Origin: CAYONP01 sp964405335 | Lineage (GTDB): Bacteria; Armatimonadota; UBA10988 | DNA: 64,000 nucleotides | Reading direction: 5' to 3' | Assembly: GCA_964405335.1 (NCBI GenBank) | Contig: CAYONP010000010.1 | Span: 18,838-82,837 of the forward strand | Shown: positions 17,046 through 25,818 of the stretch, in pieces | How the letters are laid out: every line of letters starts with the position of its first letter | Numbering within the stretch: the first letter of the stretch is position 1 | Notes under the pieces: generated by a model | Databases searched by the model: none | The model's input: only the letters and a program-made list of their open reading frames with translations | What the model was told of the DNA's origin: nothing | Program-made: the position numbers and the translations under genes

Positions 17046-17144
17046 CAGTCCGCTCCCCTGCGCTTTCGCACCTGCCACGGCGGGTTCGTGCCAGCCGGGT
17101 CCGTTCACTCGCCGGCGACCGGCCGAGGCGGCCGGCGCTGGTCC

Positions 17145-18272
17145 TCATGGCTGGGCATACCGCATCGCCGGCCGGCGCGGGATGAACGCGTCGTGTGGGC
17201 GATGTTGCGGCGCTGCAAATGACCCACCGTCGGGGTCGTCACGCGTGGCCCAGACCGCCCCGCTGCGCAGCGCCGCCGCGCCGTCGGCGTCGCCCAGAGC
17301 GACCAGGGCCTCGGCCGCGGCGTAGCGGACGTAGACCACCGGGTCGTTCAGCCGGCCGCGCAGCGCGGCGGTCGCCATGCGCCCGCCGAGCCGGCCGAGC
17401 TGCCGCGCCACGGCGTGCCGCACGTCGGCGAGCGGGTCGGTCAGCAGGCCGGCCAGAACTCCCACCGCGCGCGGGCCGCCGAGCCGGCCGAGGGCGTCGA
17501 TGCACTCGAGGCGCACCGCCGGGTCGGCGTGCAGGGCGGCGTCGATGGCCAGCTCGGCCACCGCGGCCTCGTCGGCGGCGGGCAGCGGCAGCGCGATGCT
17601 CACCGTGGTGCCCACGCCGAGCTCGCTGTCGACCCGCACGGTGCCGCCGTGAGCCTCGACAATCGAGCTGACGATGATGGTCCCGAAGCCGGTGCCGTTG
17701 GCCTTGCCGTGGGTGAAAAAGGGCTCGAACATCCGCGCCGCGACGTCGGGGCTCATGCCGCAGCCGTCGTCCTCGACGCGGATGACTAGCTCGCCCGCCT
17801 CGACCTGCGCGCGGAGGGTGATCCGCCCGCCGTTGCCGACGGCGTCGCGGGCGTTGGCGATCAGGTTGTCCAGCACCCGCCGCAGCTTGGCCGCGTCGAA
17901 CTCAGCGCTGACGCAGTCGGCGACCAGCACCAGGTCGATCCCGCGGACGGCCAGCGCCGCCGAGTGGCTGGCGACAATCGACTGCAGGAAGTCGCCCAGC
18001 TCGTGCCGCTCGGTCTCCAGCGTGGCGGTGCCGCCGCGGGCGAAGAGCAGCAGGTCCTGCATCATCGCGACCATCTGGTCGCAGGTCTCGAGGATCATGC
18101 CGGTGTACTCTTCGGACTCCGGCGCGGTCATCTCGATCAGCTCGGCGGCGCCCCGGACGACCGCCAGTGAGTTGCGCACGTCGTGGATGACGCCACTGGT
18201 CATCTGACCGACCAGGGCCAGCCGCTCCCGGGCCTCGCCCTCGCTCGTCGCACTCATCGTCTGCGTCGTCAT
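17145..18272 (-). CDS. cytoplasmic histidine kinase fused to HEAT repeats
   Basis: 375 residues without transmembrane or PAS sensor part. The H-box is VIHDVRNSLAVV with H30 as the likely phosphorylated residue. The ATPase domain has N-box LDNLIANARDAV, G1 EDDGCGM, F-box FEPFFTHGKANGTGFG and a G2 glycine turn. From about residue 235 to 345 come three to four HEAT-like helices (ADPAVRLECIDALGRLG, DPLADVRHAVARQLGRLG, DPVVYVRYAAAEALVALG). The end is low-complexity. ATG 18272 has GGAG 7 bases upstream. It follows pstA on the same strand and has a direct repeat just upstream, so a role in phosphate signalling in the place of PhoR is likely, with the HEAT part as the input or docking module (inference). 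Confidence 0.85.
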   Translation of the reverse strand: MTTQTMSATSEGEARERLALVGQMTSGVIHDVRNSLAVVRGAAELIEMTAPESEEYTGMILETCDQMVAMMQDLLLFARGGTATLETERHELGDFLQSIVASHSAALAVRGIDLVLVADCVSAEFDAAKLRRVLDNLIANARDAVGNGGRITLRAQVEAGELVIRVEDDGCGMSPDVAARMFEPFFTHGKANGTGFGTIIVSSIVEAHGGTVRVDSELGVGTTVSIALPLPAADEAAVAELAIDAALHADPAVRLECIDALGRLGGPRAVGVLAGLLTDPLADVRHAVARQLGRLGGRMATAALRGRLNDPVVYVRYAAAEALVALGDADGAAALRSGAVWATRDDPDGGSFAAPQHRPHDAFIPRRPAMRYAQP

Positions 18273-18322
18273 GTTGGCTCTCCGCCGCTTGCCTGCGGCC
18301 GACAATGGAGAGGTCCGAGACG

Positions 18323-18340
18323 ACTCTTACACAACTCTTA
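18323..18340. promoter_or_regulatory. 7-bp direct repeat, 11-bp period, before the kinase gene
   Basis: The 63-base region upstream of the ORF-proximal leader contains ACTCTTA-CACA-ACTCTTA, two identical 7-mers separated by 4 bases, the geometry of sites bound by OmpR/PhoB-type dimers. It sits about 50 bases upstream of the kinase start and past the end of pstA, so the kinase may have its own promoter. The surrounding bases are AT-rich for this genome. Confidence 0.5.
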
Positions 18341-18368
18341 AACGCGCTCTGGGGGCGGGATGGCGAGC

Positions 18369-19238
18369 CTACCAGCGCAGGTTCCGTTCGGCCCGGTGGC
18401 GTAGGTAGACGGCCACGCCGTTCATCGCCAGGAGCAGGGCGAGGAGCACCAGGATGCCGCTCGCGGCCAGTTCGTGAAAGCCCTGCTGCGGGCGGCCGGC
18501 CCAGTTGTAGACCTGGATCGGCAGCACGCTGAAGGCACTGCCGAGGCCCTTCGGCACGAACGCCACGTAGGTCAGCGCGCCGAGCATGATCAGCGGTGCC
18601 GTCTCGCCCATGGCGCGGCTGAGGGCCAGGATCACCCCCGTCGCGATGCCCGGCGTGCCGGCCGGCAGGACCACCCGCCAGACGGTCTGCCAGCGCGTCG
18701 CGCCGAGCGCCAGGCTGGCGTCGCGCAGCCGCTGTGGCACGGCGCGCAGCGCCTCGCGCGCGGCGATGATGATCACCGGTAGGATGAGCAGGCTGAGGGT
18801 CAGCGCGCCGGCCAGCACGGTGCGGCCGAGGCCGATGCCGCGGACGAAGACGACCAGGCCGAGGATGCCGTAGACAATCGACGGCACGCCGGCGAGGTTG
18901 TTGATGTTCACCTCGATCAGATTGGTCCAGCGGTTGCGCTCGGCCAGCTCCTCGAGGTAGACCGCCGCGGCGACACCGAGCGGCACGGCGATCATGGCGG
19001 TCAGCGACATGACCCAGACGGTGCCCCACAGCGCCGACTTGATCCCCGCCCGCTCGGGGCTGCGGCTGGGGAAGCTGTCGAGGAACTGCCAGCTCAGCCG
19101 CGGCAGGCCCTGGCGGGTCAACTCGATCAGCAGCACGGCGAGGATGATCACCATGCCGACCGCCGCCGCGCGGCAGACCAGCGCGAAGAGCCGCTCGCGG
19201 CGCAGCATCCGTTGCCGGTGGCCGGGGGGTGGGGTCAT
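18369..19238 (-). CDS. pstA: phosphate ABC transporter permease PstA
   Basis: 289 residues, six predicted membrane segments. The typical PstA run SALWGTVWVMSLTAMIAVPLG and PSIVYGILGLVVF is followed by the cytoplasmic EAA loop (DASLALGATRWQTVWRVVLP) and SRAMGETAPL. It pairs with PstC to form the channel of the high-affinity phosphate importer in the inner membrane. The chosen ATG at 19238 overlaps the pstC stop, giving translational coupling. No pstB or phoU gene follows; the next gene is the HEAT-repeat histidine kinase, so the ATPase must be encoded elsewhere. Confidence 0.95.
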   Translation of the reverse strand: MTPPPGHRQRMLRRERLFALVCRAAAVGMVIILAVLLIELTRQGLPRLSWQFLDSFPSRSPERAGIKSALWGTVWVMSLTAMIAVPLGVAAAVYLEELAERNRWTNLIEVNINNLAGVPSIVYGILGLVVFVRGIGLGRTVLAGALTLSLLILPVIIIAAREALRAVPQRLRDASLALGATRWQTVWRVVLPAGTPGIATGVILALSRAMGETAPLIMLGALTYVAFVPKGLGSAFSVLPIQVYNWAGRPQQGFHELAASGILVLLALLLAMNGVAVYLRHRAERNLRW

Positions 19239-20149
19239 CAGTAGGCAGCCCGGAACCGCCGCACCAGCCAGTTGGCGCACAGGTTGCCGGCGAGGGTGAT
19301 CAGGAAGAGCAGCAGGCCCACCGCGAAGATGGTCTGGTACTGAACCGATCCGGCCGGCGTGTCGCCGAGGCTGACCTGGACGATGTAGGCGGTCATCGTC
19401 TGGATGCTCTGAAACGGATTGAACGACATGGTCGGCGTCATGCCGGCGGCCAGGGTGACCGCCATGGTCTCGCCGACGGCCCGACTGAAGGCCAGCACCA
19501 CACTGGCCAGCACGCCCGACAGCGCCGAGGGCAGGACAATCTGGAGCGTGACCATCCGTTTGGTCGCCCCCAGCGCGTGGCCGGCCTGGCGCAGGGCCAG
19601 CGGCACGGCGCGAAAGGCGCTGTCGCTGAGCGAGGCGACCATGGGCAGGATCATGATCCCGACCACAATGCTCGCGCTGGCGGCGTTGAACACGCCGATG
19701 TCGGGGTTGAACCGGCGCATCAGCGGCGTCACCGCGGTGAGCGCGAAGTAGCCATAGACCACGGTCGGGATGCCGGCCAGGATCTCGAGCACCGGCTTGA
19801 TCACCGCCCGGAACCGCGAACTGGCGTATTCGCTGAGGTAGATCGCGCTGCCGACGCCGAACGGCACGGCGATGAGCAGCGCGCCGACGGTGACCAGCAG
19901 CGTACCGACGACCAGCGGAAGCACGCCGAAGCTGGTCGGCCGCAGCAGCGGCGCCCAGCGCGTGCCGAAGAAGAACTCCCGCGGCGAGACATGGGCGAAG
20001 AAGCGGAACGACTCGAGCACCAGGATGGCGACGATGCCGATAGTGACGGCGACCGACAGCCAGGCCGCGGCGCGCAGAGCCCAGACGATCAGCAGTTCGC
20101 TGGTGCCCCGTGGTCGCGCCGCGGCATCGTGACTACCGGCCACCGCCAT
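19238..20149 (-). CDS. pstC: phosphate ABC transporter permease PstC
   Basis: 303 residues with six membrane segments. Diagnostic pieces are the FFFGTRWAPLL stretch, the YLSEYASSRFRAVIKPVLEILAGIP motif, the EAA loop (QAGHALGATKRMVTLQIVLP) and SRAVGETMAVTLAAG. It is the second half of the phosphate channel. ATG 20149 lies directly after a GAGGGG; GTG at 20143 would have the better 6-base spacing. It starts 18 bases beyond the pstS stop, within one operon pstS-pstC-pstA. Confidence 0.95.
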   Translation of the reverse strand: MAVAGSHDAAARPRGTSELLIVWALRAAAWLSVAVTIGIVAILVLESFRFFAHVSPREFFFGTRWAPLLRPTSFGVLPLVVGTLLVTVGALLIAVPFGVGSAIYLSEYASSRFRAVIKPVLEILAGIPTVVYGYFALTAVTPLMRRFNPDIGVFNAASASIVVGIMILPMVASLSDSAFRAVPLALRQAGHALGATKRMVTLQIVLPSALSGVLASVVLAFSRAVGETMAVTLAAGMTPTMSFNPFQSIQTMTAYIVQVSLGDTPAGSVQYQTIFAVGLLLFLITLAGNLCANWLVRRFRAAY

Positions 20150-20167
20150 CCCCTCGGCCCGCGAGCC

Positions 20168-21214
20168 TCATTCGCGAGCCAGCAGGTCTTCGATCAGCAC
20201 GCCGACCTGCGAGCCGCCGCTGAACAGCGAGCCGGTGGTGCGGCGGCGGAAGCGCTCGAGCGCCAGCTCATAGGCCCGCGCCGGCAGCGGCACGTAGCCC
20301 ACCTCGCCGACCAACGCGGCCGCGTTCTGCAGGTAGAACTCGACAAACGCCGAGACCTCTGGCCGGTCGACCGACTTGGTGCTGACATAGATGAAGATCG
20401 GCCGCGACAGCGGCTGGTAGGTGCCGTTGTTGATGGTCTCCTCGCTCGGCGCCACCGGCTCGGCGTCGCCGTGCTTGATCGGCACCAGTTTGAGCTTGTC
20501 CTGGTTCTCGACATAGTAGGCATAGCCAAAGAAGCCGAGGCTGCCGGGATCGCCGGCGATGCCCTGGACCAGCACGTTGTCGTCCTCGCTGGCGGTGAAG
20601 TCGGAGCGGCAGAGCTGCTCCTCGCCGTTGATCGCGTCGGTGAAGTAGTCGAACGTGCCCGAATCGGTCCCGGCGCCGTAGAGCTTCAGCGGCAGGTCGG
20701 GAAAGCCGGCGCGCACCTGGCTCCAGTTGTTGATCTCGCTCTCCGGCTTCCAGATCGCGTTCAGCTCCTCGACGCTGAGGTGGTCGACCCAGTCGTTGTC
20801 GGGGTGGACCATGACCGACAGGCCGTCGTAGGCCACCGGCAGCTCGAGGTAGTCGATGCCGTTGCCCGCGGCGACCTCGGCCTCGGCGGTTTTGATCGGC
20901 CGCGAGGCGTCGCTGATGTCGGTCTCGCCGGCGCCGAACTTCTTGAACCCACCGCCGGTACCCGAGATGCCGACGGTCACCTCGACGCCCGGCTGCACCG
21001 CGCCGAACTCCTCGGCCACCGCCTCGGTGATCGGGAAGACCGTGCTCGAACCATCGATCTTCACCGCGCCGGACAGTTGCTCGGCCTGCCCTGCGTCGGC
21101 CGGCATCGCGCCGGTGGTCAGCGGCCCGGCCGCCGACGGCTCCTCGGCCGGCTTGGCGCAGCCGGACAACCCAAGCGCCCCGGCCAGCGCCGCCAGCGCC
21201 ACCAATCTGTTCAC
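20168..21214 (-). CDS. pstS: phosphate-binding lipoprotein PstS
   Basis: 348 residues. A lipoprotein signal ends LGLSGC, then the mature protein shows the phosphate-binding fold: VKIDGSSTVFPITEAVAEEF, the phosphate-cradling ISGTGGGFKKFGAGETDISDASRP, and GAGTDSGTFDYFTD. It captures phosphate outside the inner membrane for PstCA. The GTG start at 21214 is chosen because GGGGAG lies 8 bases upstream and it places the signal peptide correctly. A PHO-box-like repeat lies 59 bases upstream, so expression under phosphate limitation is expected. Confidence 0.95.
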   Translation of the reverse strand: MNRLVALAALAGALGLSGCAKPAEEPSAAGPLTTGAMPADAGQAEQLSGAVKIDGSSTVFPITEAVAEEFGAVQPGVEVTVGISGTGGGFKKFGAGETDISDASRPIKTAEAEVAAGNGIDYLELPVAYDGLSVMVHPDNDWVDHLSVEELNAIWKPESEINNWSQVRAGFPDLPLKLYGAGTDSGTFDYFTDAINGEEQLCRSDFTASEDDNVLVQGIAGDPGSLGFFGYAYYVENQDKLKLVPIKHGDAEPVAPSEETINNGTYQPLSRPIFIYVSTKSVDRPEVSAFVEFYLQNAAALVGEVGYVPLPARAYELALERFRRRTTGSLFSGGSQVGVLIEDLLARE

Positions 21215-21272
21215 GGGTGTAGCTCCCCTCGGGCGGGTCCAGCCCGCCTCCCGGACCATCCTCCCGCGCGAT

Positions 21273-21290
21273 GGTTAGGTCCGGGTTAGG
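21273..21290 (-). promoter_or_regulatory. PHO-box-like operator upstream of pstS
   Basis: On the minus strand the sequence is CCTAACC-CGGA-CCTAACC: two identical 7-mers 11 bases apart, as in PhoB/SphR binding sites; the half-site resembles the CTTAACC type known from cyanobacteria. It lies 59 bases before the pstS start and overlaps the stop codon of the ADP-ribosylglycohydrolase gene upstream. Confidence 0.65.
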
Positions 21291-22236
21291 GAGCTGAATC
21301 TAGCCACGCCGCGTGCAAGCGATCGGCGGTGTCGAGCAGCCGGTCGACCTGCTCCACCCCCGCGCGCCAGCGGGACGGAACCGCCTCGAGCCCGAGCGAC
21401 GCGCCGCACAGCGCGCCGGCGAGGCAAGCGATGCTGTCGCTGTCGCCCGAGGCGTTGGCCCCGGCCAGCACGCAGCGGGCGTAGTCGTCGGGCGCGCGCA
21501 ACCAGCAGTAGAGCGCCGCGGCCACCGCCTCCTCGGCCACCCAGCCCTCGCCGAGCAGGCCGAAGGCGGCCTCGGGCTCGTGGCCGAGCACCGACGGCAC
21601 CAGCGCGAGATGGTCGGCACAGGGCCGGTCCAGCGCCGCGGCCGCCTCGACCATCGCCGCGTGGACCGCCTCCGGAGCGGTGCCGTCAAGCGCCAACGAG
21701 ACACCAAGGCTCATCGCCACGCTGGCGGCGACCGCCGTCGGATGGCCGTGGGTGATCCGCGCCGCGGCGGCGCCGATCGTCGCCATCCGCTCGCCGTCGC
21801 GGTGGTAGCGCAGACCGACCGGCGCGGTGCGCATCGGCGCGCCGCAGCCTTTCGAGTGGGCCACGCCGCTGGCCCGCCAGTCGGCGCCGCCGGCCAGCGC
21901 GCGGCAGGCGGCCAGGCAGGTGTTGCCCGGCGCGCGGTTGTTCTCGGGCGAGCGCGACCAGGCGACGAACCGCCGGCCGACCGCGCCCATCAGCAGGTCG
22001 AGCTCCGCGTCGCCGACGGCCTCGAGCAGTGCTTCGGCCAGGGCGAGGGTCATCTGCGTGTCGTCGGTGAAGGTGCCGCGCGGGTGGCCGCCGGCCGGCT
22101 CGAAGTCGGTCACCCCGGCCGGCCCGTAGCGAGCGCGGATGGCGGGCGCGCGCAGGAACTCGGTGGCGAAGCCGAGCGCGTCGCCGACGGCCAGGCCGAT
22201 CAGACAGCCACGGTAGCGGTCGCGAAGGTCTTCCAT
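21286..22236 (-). CDS. ADP-ribosylglycohydrolase (DraG) family protein
   Basis: 316 residues, the normal family length. Metal- and substrate-binding motifs are all there: GCLIGLAVGDALG at the N-terminus, GTFTDDTQMTLALAEAL near residue 50, and GDSDSIACLAGALCGA towards the end, whose acidic residues bind the two magnesium ions. Such enzymes remove ADP-ribose from arginine or related groups on proteins in the cytoplasm. ATG 22236 has GGGAG 6 bases upstream; further N-terminal coding is not supported. It ends inside the pstS operator and could read into the pst operon; its substrate is unknown. Confidence 0.92.
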   Translation of the reverse strand: MEDLRDRYRGCLIGLAVGDALGFATEFLRAPAIRARYGPAGVTDFEPAGGHPRGTFTDDTQMTLALAEALLEAVGDAELDLLMGAVGRRFVAWSRSPENNRAPGNTCLAACRALAGGADWRASGVAHSKGCGAPMRTAPVGLRYHRDGERMATIGAAAARITHGHPTAVAASVAMSLGVSLALDGTAPEAVHAAMVEAAAALDRPCADHLALVPSVLGHEPEAAFGLLGEGWVAEEAVAAALYCWLRAPDDYARCVLAGANASGDSDSIACLAGALCGASLGLEAVPSRWRAGVEQVDRLLDTADRLHAAWLDSAP

Positions 22237-22335
22237 CGGCTGCTCCCAGCGTCGTGGAACGGCGCGAACGTGCGCTCCTTTCGCCGCTTGCGCCGCCGCC
22301 GGCGGGCGAGCAAGATGAATCAGGAGCCGAAGCCG

Positions 22336-23013
22336 ATGTCGGATGCCGACCAGCCGCTGTCGCCGGACGAGGTCGCCGAGGTGCTGGGCGTCGCCGTCGG
22401 CGAGGAGCCGCTCGAGCTGCTGCCGACCGCCGAGCCGCCGCCGGTGCCGTGGGTGCTGCGCTTCGCTCGGGCGACCGGCGTGCTGTTCGTGGCCATGGCG
22501 CTGGTCCTGCTCGGCGGCCTCTTTTCGGGCATTCCCGGCCCGCTCGCCGGCGGGCTGTTCGCGGTCACCTTGCTGGTCGGTTACGGGGCACTGATTCCCT
22601 GGGCCGCCACCGAGAACCGCCGGAAGCTGGTCCCGTGGACCTACCACGGCGACCCGCGACTGCTGGTCGACTCGTTCGGCCTGACTGCCGAAGTGCCGCG
22701 CCGGCGCAAGCCGATCCGCCTGGCCTGGCCCCAGATTGCCGGCCTGGCGCCGATCTACGGCGCCGTCGGCAGCGACGGCTACCGCTCGGTCGAGCGCTGG
22801 TCGGTCACCGGCGAGAGCGGCCAACTGCTCTGGTTCGACGCCGCCTCGCCCGGTGCCGACCGGGTGGTCGACACCATCCGCCACGTGCTCGGCGCGCGGA
22901 CGCAGGGCCGCCGGCTGTGGGACCCGGCCTCGGTGCCCGATACCAGCCTGTCGCGGCTGAGCGGGCCGGTCGACGAGCACGTCGACACCGGGTTGAGCCG
23001 CGTCGAACGCTGA
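22336..23013 (+). CDS. two-helix membrane protein of unknown function
   Basis: 225 residues. An N-terminal cytoplasmic stretch (SPDEVAEVLGVAVGEEPLEL) leads to two adjacent hydrophobic helices, about residues 45-65 (VLFVAMALVLLGGLFSGIPG) and 70-92, then a 120-residue soluble tail with YHGDPRLLVDSFGLTAE and a pleckstrin-like strand pattern. The layout resembles small membrane proteins carrying a PH-like domain, but I cannot assign a family. ATG 22336 is preferred (AGGAG 9 bases upstream); ATG 22315 is an alternative. The gene is divergent from the ADP-ribosylglycohydrolase gene and its stop codon abuts that of the deacetylase gene with no base between. Confidence 0.7.
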   Translation: MSDADQPLSPDEVAEVLGVAVGEEPLELLPTAEPPPVPWVLRFARATGVLFVAMALVLLGGLFSGIPGPLAGGLFAVTLLVGYGALIPWAATENRRKLVPWTYHGDPRLLVDSFGLTAEVPRRRKPIRLAWPQIAGLAPIYGAVGSDGYRSVERWSVTGESGQLLWFDAASPGADRVVDTIRHVLGARTQGRRLWDPASVPDTSLSRLSGPVDEHVDTGLSRVER

Positions 23014-25020
23014 TCACTCGGCGCGGTAGCGCACGTTGGTCAGCCGGTAGCCGGTGCCCGGCTCGGCCAGGCGGATGAACACCCCGGCGCTCTCGGGGCG
23101 GAACTGTGTGTCGACCCGGCAGGCCAGGAGCAGGGTGTTGGGTCCGTGGCGCAGGACCACCTCGCCGCGGGCCGGCTCGCCGTTGAGCCAGACGGCGACC
23201 ACCGAGCCGCCCAGCCGCAGCTCGGCCGGCTGCTCGACGTCGCTGTCGACCAGGCCGCGGAGCAGCCAGACCTGCGCCTCGGGCGCGCGCCAGCGGCCCG
23301 TCGTGCCGACCACCTCGACATCGAGCAGCGCCGTCTGCTCGGGCGGCTCGGGCAGCCACTCCGCCTGCTCGTCGCCGGCCAGCTCGAGCGCGCGGTCGAC
23401 CGCCTCGGCGCGCAGCGGTCCACAGCGCAGCAGGCGGCCTTGCGGATAGCTCGCGTCGCCCGCCGAGTTGGGCACCCGGCAGGTGAGGTAGAGCCGCCCC
23501 GCGCGGCCCTGCTGGACGAAGTCGATCTGCGCGGCGAAGAAGCTGTTGCCCGAGTGGTAGCGGTAGTCGGTCCGCGCCGCGTTGAGCCCGAGCCGCTGCT
23601 CGTGCACCGCGCCGACGGGCAGCGCCCCGAGCCGGCGCACGATCACCCCCTCGTGCCAGGCGACCGGTGTGCGGTAGGTGATCCGGACGTCGCTCAGGGG
23701 CGCGCCGGTGGTGTTGCGCAGCTCGATCCAGAGGCGCAGGTCCTGAAAGCTGAGCAGCCCGCGCAGGCCGGCGAAGTCGGGCGACTCGTCGCCGGCGGTC
23801 ACTTGGGTGTGGTTATCATCGTTGGCAATCCAGCCGATCCGCTCGGGCAGCAACTGGCCGTCGCGGTGGCCGAGGTGGAAGCGCGCCGCGCCGTCGACCT
23901 GCGCCAGCCGCTCGACCACGCTGTCGGCGGCGCTGATCCAGGTCACCTGCTCGGCCGGCACGCCGCGCACCTCACAGGTCAGCGGCACCGGGTCACCCAG
24001 GTCGGCCGGCGCCGGGCGCTCCAGCGCCACCCGCAGCAGATTGCCAAACCGCTCCGGCTCGAGCGTAGTGTGCCGGAACTGCAGGCGATAGGCGGCGTAC
24101 TCGGTGTGGTTGCAGTACCACCAGCCGGGACGGCGGCCGTAGCGCTCGAGCTCGCTCTCGAACTGGGCCCACTTCTCCGGCGTGTCGTACCAGACGTGCA
24201 TGTTGAAGCTGAGGTTGGGCTCGCGCTCACGCGCCGCCGCGTCGGCCAGCAGTCGTTCGACCGCGTCGTCGATCGGCCGGCCGTCGGGCGGCAGCAGGTG
24301 GCTGGTCGGCAGCTCGAGCGCCGTGCCGCGCACAAACGCGGCGTTGGCGACGTGCCCATAGCCGGCGCGGAGGAGCGCGTCGGCGATATCGGCGTGGATC
24401 ACCTCGCCGTGCAGCGGGTCGACCCAGTTGCAGAACGAGAAGGCATAGGTGGTGATCGGCCGGTCGCAGCTCGCCTCGCGGTCGCAGCGCACGCGCATCA
24501 CCTCCTCGAAGATGCGGTTCTGGTTGCAGTAGCTGAGCATCGGGTGGGTCCACGAGTGGCCGCCGACGGTGTGCCCGCCGCGCAGCAGCTCGCGGTCGAG
24601 CCCGCCGCCGCGGCCGCTGTGCAGGCCGTAGTCGTTGCCGTAGTAACCTTGGTCGGTGCCGTTGAGGTAGAAGGTGCCGCGGTAGCCGTGGGCCGAGAGC
24701 ACGTCGCGCATCTTGGCATCGGCCAGGATGTTGTCGTCCCAGCGGCTCGAGACGGCCCACTCGGCCCCGCCATAGAGTGGCAGCAGGACCAGCTCCGCCG
24801 CCGCGGCCGCGGCCTCGGTGGCGAACTCGAGTTCGACCGTCTGGCGGTATGTCTCCAGGTGCGGACGCAACGAAGCGGTGCGGTCGCGCACGGTGACCTC
24901 CTCTGGGCGAGCAGCGACGGGGACGTCGGGCGAAGCCGCGTAGGCGGACGGCGACGTGACGGGCGCGGGCGCGCCCGCGAGCAGCACGGCGATGACAGCG
25001 AGCCCCGGACGTAGCCTCAC
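23014..25020 (-). CDS. secreted polysaccharide deacetylase-like protein with long C-terminal region
   Basis: About 668 residues behind a signal peptide (LAVIAVLLAGAPAP). The first half has a NodB/CE4-like core: SSRWDDNILADAKMRDVL with the paired Asp residues, then GTFYLNGT, the metal motif GGHTVGGHSWTHP (HxxxH) and a late HVWYDTPEKW segment with a His. The second half is beta-rich: one module with LWIELRNTTGAPLSDVRITY and a jelly-roll-like end with LRLGGSVVAVWLNGEP, of a type common on sugar-active proteins. Deacetylation of a cell-surface or environmental polysaccharide is the best guess. GTG 25020 is used as it gives the signal peptide; its ribosome site is weak. Confidence 0.78.
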   Translation of the reverse strand: MRLRPGLAVIAVLLAGAPAPVTSPSAYAASPDVPVAARPEEVTVRDRTASLRPHLETYRQTVELEFATEAAAAAAELVLLPLYGGAEWAVSSRWDDNILADAKMRDVLSAHGYRGTFYLNGTDQGYYGNDYGLHSGRGGGLDRELLRGGHTVGGHSWTHPMLSYCNQNRIFEEVMRVRCDREASCDRPITTYAFSFCNWVDPLHGEVIHADIADALLRAGYGHVANAAFVRGTALELPTSHLLPPDGRPIDDAVERLLADAAAREREPNLSFNMHVWYDTPEKWAQFESELERYGRRPGWWYCNHTEYAAYRLQFRHTTLEPERFGNLLRVALERPAPADLGDPVPLTCEVRGVPAEQVTWISAADSVVERLAQVDGAARFHLGHRDGQLLPERIGWIANDDNHTQVTAGDESPDFAGLRGLLSFQDLRLWIELRNTTGAPLSDVRITYRTPVAWHEGVIVRRLGALPVGAVHEQRLGLNAARTDYRYHSGNSFFAAQIDFVQQGRAGRLYLTCRVPNSAGDASYPQGRLLRCGPLRAEAVDRALELAGDEQAEWLPEPPEQTALLDVEVVGTTGRWRAPEAQVWLLRGLVDSDVEQPAELRLGGSVVAVWLNGEPARGEVVLRHGPNTLLLACRVDTQFRPESAGVFIRLAEPGTGYRLTNVRYRAE

Positions 25021-25170
25021 GACGGACCCCGCGGGCGACCGGTTCGCCAGCCGTGGCGCCGCTCCTCCCCTGCGCCGGCTTGCCCGCCGGCGGCGGCTGC
25101 GGCACACTGTCACCCGAACAGGACACCCCGGCGGGTGCCCGGGACCGGTCGTCGCGTCAGGAGAACTGCG

Positions 25171-25788
25171 ATGGAGCATGGTGCGCCCAGCCGCCGCGAG
25201 CTGCTGCTCGCCGCGGCGGCGGTGCTGGCCTCGGCCCGCGCGCGGGCCGACGCGGGCGGCGCCGTCGAGGCCGCCGTCGAGGCGGCCGAGTCGGCGGTCG
25301 AGTTCGCCACCAACCTGGCCACCGCGGTGGCCACCGCCACAAGCGATTTCGTGACCAACCTGGCCGAGAACATCGCCGCCGGCGCGGCCGACTACTTTGG
25401 CCTGAGCGGCAGCGACGACGAGCCGGCCGGCCTGCTCTGGACCCCGATCGTGCACACCCGCGACACGCTGCCCGAGGGCCCGCTGCTGGTCGGCGCGCTG
25501 GTCGTCGTCAGCGAGGTGTCGGTCGCCGAGCCGAAGCTCAGCGAGGGAGTCTACCTGCTAGAGCAGCAGCAGGAGACGGTGCAACTGATCCCCTACGGCT
25601 GGGATCGCCCGCAGCCGATCCCGCTGCCGGCGGTGCAGCCCCGGACGGCGCTGGACCAGCGCCGCCGGCTGCACCTCGCGCCGCTGCCCGGTCGCGGGCG
25701 CTACCTGGCGATCCACATCGGCCAGCGCGGCGAGCGGCTCCAGGCCGGCATCGGCGTGCTCAGCTTCGCCACCGATGGAGCGCGCTGA
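25171..25788 (+). CDS. exported protein of unknown function with Tat-like signal
   Basis: 205 residues. The N-terminus (SRRELLLAAAAVLASARARA) has a paired Arg and a hydrophobic run, suggesting Tat export. An Ala-rich helical stretch follows (EAAVEAAESAVEFATNLATAV, residues 30-75), then a beta-rich domain from PAGLLWTPIVHTRDTLPEG to GIGVLSFATDG. No family recognised. ATG 25171 has AGGAG 7 bases upstream. It is divergent from the deacetylase gene across 150 bases, and may share its control. Confidence 0.7.
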   Translation: MEHGAPSRRELLLAAAAVLASARARADAGGAVEAAVEAAESAVEFATNLATAVATATSDFVTNLAENIAAGAADYFGLSGSDDEPAGLLWTPIVHTRDTLPEGPLLVGALVVVSEVSVAEPKLSEGVYLLEQQQETVQLIPYGWDRPQPIPLPAVQPRTALDQRRRLHLAPLPGRGRYLAIHIGQRGERLQAGIGVLSFATDGAR

Positions 25789-25818
25789 GCCACCCGAGCG
25801 GGTCGGGCCGCGGCCGGC

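Noticed and set aside
19229..21289. 686-residue frame opposite pstA, pstC and pstS
   Set aside because: Antisense to three genes with certain function; composition is typical of shadows.
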